9,437 bases of DNA, taken from contig CALYTD010000026.1 in NCBI GenBank assembly GCA_945486445.1, positions 1-9,437 of the forward strand, given 5' to 3'. Below the pieces are notes generated by a model, which was given only the letters and a program-made list of their open reading frames with translations, did no database searches and was not told the origin of the DNA. The position numbers were made by a program, and so were the translations under genes. Below, in pieces: positions 8,925-9,437 of this stretch. Positions within the stretch are counted from its first letter, which is position 1; each line of letters starts with the position of its first letter. The DNA comes from an uncultured Prevotellaceae bacterium. Lineage in GTDB: Bacteria; Bacteroidota; Bacteroidia; Bacteroidales; Bacteroidaceae.

Positions 8925-8941
8925 ACAAAAACGCTTTTTGT
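8925..8941 (-). promoter_or_regulatory. Small A/T inverted repeat in the GH2 leader
   Basis: ACAAAAA and TTTTTGT form a perfect 7-bp inverted repeat around a CGC loop, centred about 38 bp upstream of the ATG at 8895. In the transcript it could fold into a weak hairpin just outside the ribosome footprint. The upstream in-frame TTG at 8928-8926 lies inside it, another reason not to start there. It may be chance in A/T-rich leader DNA. Confidence 0.4.
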
Positions 8942-9030
8942 CCTCAAAAGCAGAGCGGGAAAGCGTAGGCAAAATGAGAGAAACTGGCCCTTATTATGAC
9001 ATATAACAGGGTAAGTAGAAAACGTCTGCA

Positions 9031-9058
9031 TTACAATCATGCAATGATTACATTGTAA
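9031..9058. promoter_or_regulatory. Nested palindrome at the edge of the repeat array, possible operator
   Basis: Outer arms TTACAAT (9031-9037) and ATTGTAA (9052-9058) are perfect inverted repeats. Inside them, AATCAT (9035-9040) and ATGATT (9044-9049) form a second perfect inverted repeat around GCA. The right half is also the first unit of the 22-bp repeat array, so the palindrome and the array share sequence. Two overlapping dyads are typical of sites read by dimeric DNA-binding proteins. The protein that would bind is unknown. Confidence 0.5.
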
Positions 9059-9154
9059 ACGGGTGCTGATTGGTCAGTAAAATGGTGCTGATTGCATGGT
9101 AATTAGCGTCTGATTACATGGTAATTAGTAGTTGATTGGAAATATGCAGGGAAT
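9045..9154. repeat. 22-bp tandem direct-repeat array (five units), probable multi-site operator
   Basis: TGATT occurs at 9045, 9067, 9089, 9111 and 9133, each exactly 22 bp after the last. The unit core is roughly TGATTRCATGGTAATTAG followed by four variable bases. Units at 9089 and 9111 are nearly identical over their first 18 bases, with one difference. Those at 9045 and 9067 keep TGATT and GTAA, and the last keeps only TGATTGG. The 9111 unit contains the perfect dyad ATTAC-ATG-GTAAT; the 9045 unit keeps TTAC-ATT-GTAA and the 9089 unit has one mismatch. A step of about two helical turns puts each dyad on the same DNA face. The array lies 150-260 bp upstream of the first GH2 start. An operator role is inferred; the spacing and dyads are read directly. 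Confidence 0.75.
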
Positions 9155-9169
9155 TCTCTTCCCTTTTTT
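9148..9169 (+). terminator. Terminator-like hairpin facing the plus strand
   Basis: AGGGAA (9148-9153) and TTCCCT (9159-9164) form a 6-bp stem around TTCTC. The T-run 9164-9169 follows the stem, its first T pairing in it. The orientation fits a weak intrinsic terminator for rightward transcription, yet no plus-strand gene lies upstream of it. It may stop antisense transcription, end an unannotated small RNA, or be coincidental. Confidence 0.3.
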
Positions 9170-9240
9170 GAGCGTCAAAAGGTTTTACCGTCTGACAGCA
9201 TAAGGTACGTGATACTGCGGCTTGTCTATGGCAAGAAGTA

Positions 9241-9280
9241 CGAAAAAGAGGATATGTCAAGATACCTGACATACCCTCTT
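9241..9280 (-). terminator. Intrinsic terminator of gapA
   Basis: The arms AAGAGGATATGTCA (9246-9259) and TGACATACCCTCTT (9267-9280) pair over 14 positions around a 7-nt loop. In the minus-strand RNA the single mismatch becomes a G-U wobble, so the stem is continuous, and it is followed by a U-run. It starts 26 bp after the gapA stop codon and should insulate the enzyme cassette from gapA read-through. In the other direction the stem is followed by ATATAGTTTTT, so some bidirectional activity is possible. Confidence 0.88.
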
Positions 9281-9306
9281 ATATAGTTTTTAAGAAGTGT
9301 AATGGA

Positions 9307-9437
<131 letters not shown>

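Larger units (their letters stand above)
8896..9240 (-). promoter_or_regulatory. Control region and 5' leader of the enzyme cassette
   Basis: No gene lies between the gapA terminator and the first GH2 start. Since the whole cassette is co-directional and gapA is terminated, its main promoter should be here. Visible elements, in the direction of transcription, are a TTTTGA-GCG-TCAAAA inverted repeat (9166-9180), the 22-bp repeat array (9045-9137), a nested palindrome (9031-9058), and a small A/T hairpin 30 nt before the start codon. I found no clean TTTG-N19-21-TAnnTTTG promoter. The nearest candidate is TTTG at 8973-8970 with TGCTTTTG at 8952-8945, which has one mismatch and a 17-nt spacer, too weak to call. 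Placement of the control region is inferred from layout. Confidence 0.6.

Noticed and set aside
8896..8928. Upstream extension of the first GH2 starting at TTG 8928
   Set aside because: It would put charged residues ahead of a clear signal peptide, needs a rare start codon, and begins inside an A/T hairpin. The ATG at 8895 fits better.
8945..8973. Possible Bacteroidota promoter (TTTG at 8973-8970, TGCTTTTG at 8952-8945, minus strand)
   Set aside because: The downstream element has one mismatch to TAnnTTTG and the spacer is 17 nt where 19-21 is usual, so it is too weak to annotate as a promoter.
8764..9006. 80-codon plus-strand open frame crossing into the control region
   Set aside because: Most of it is antisense to the first GH2 N-terminus and the remainder runs through leader DNA; no motif or plausible start context supports it.
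9023..9154. CRISPR array
   Set aside because: The repeats are contiguous 22-bp units without separate spacers, they are degenerate, and no cas genes are present.

Overview
The window looks like a chromosomal segment of a Bacteroidota species, most likely a Prevotella/Segatella-type bacterium. The evidence is a stack of exported glycan-degrading enzymes of Bacteroidota type (GH2, GH106-like, sialate-O-acetylesterase-like), starts without a Shine-Dalgarno sequence, and a glyceraldehyde-3-phosphate dehydrogenase tail that resembles gut Prevotella proteins. The genus is inferred from recalled family resemblance and was not computed.

Every recognisable gene lies on the minus strand, so transcription runs from high to low coordinates. 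The right edge (9307-9437) holds the last 42 codons of gapA, followed by a strong intrinsic terminator (9241-9280). Next comes a control region with no gene (8896-9240). It contains five copies of a unit starting TGATT, spaced exactly 22 bp apart (9045-9137). The best copies contain the dyad ATTAC-ATG-GTAAT, and a nested palindrome overlaps the edge of the array. Downstream is an enzyme cassette. It starts with a full-length five-domain GH2 enzyme (6091-8895), which overlaps a GH106-type alpha-L-rhamnosidase-like protein (2984-6094) by ATGA. After a 155-bp gap comes an SGNH/SASA-type carbohydrate O-acetylesterase (1422-2828), and 2 bp later a second GH2 enzyme (1-1419) that runs off the left edge before its nucleophile region.

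All four enzymes begin with export signals, so they should act together in the periplasm or at the cell surface. A rhamnosidase-like enzyme, two divergent GH2 exo-glycosidases and a deacetylase fit stepwise removal of side chains and decorations from an acetylated, rhamnose-containing plant glycan. Pectic rhamnogalacturonan is the leading guess. No SusC/SusD pair, polysaccharide lyase or regulator gene is visible, so this is either part of a polysaccharide utilization locus or a satellite enzyme cassette, and the substrate remains an inference.

The least explained element is the 22-bp iterated dyad array between gapA and the cassette. It looks like a multi-site operator controlling the enzyme operon.
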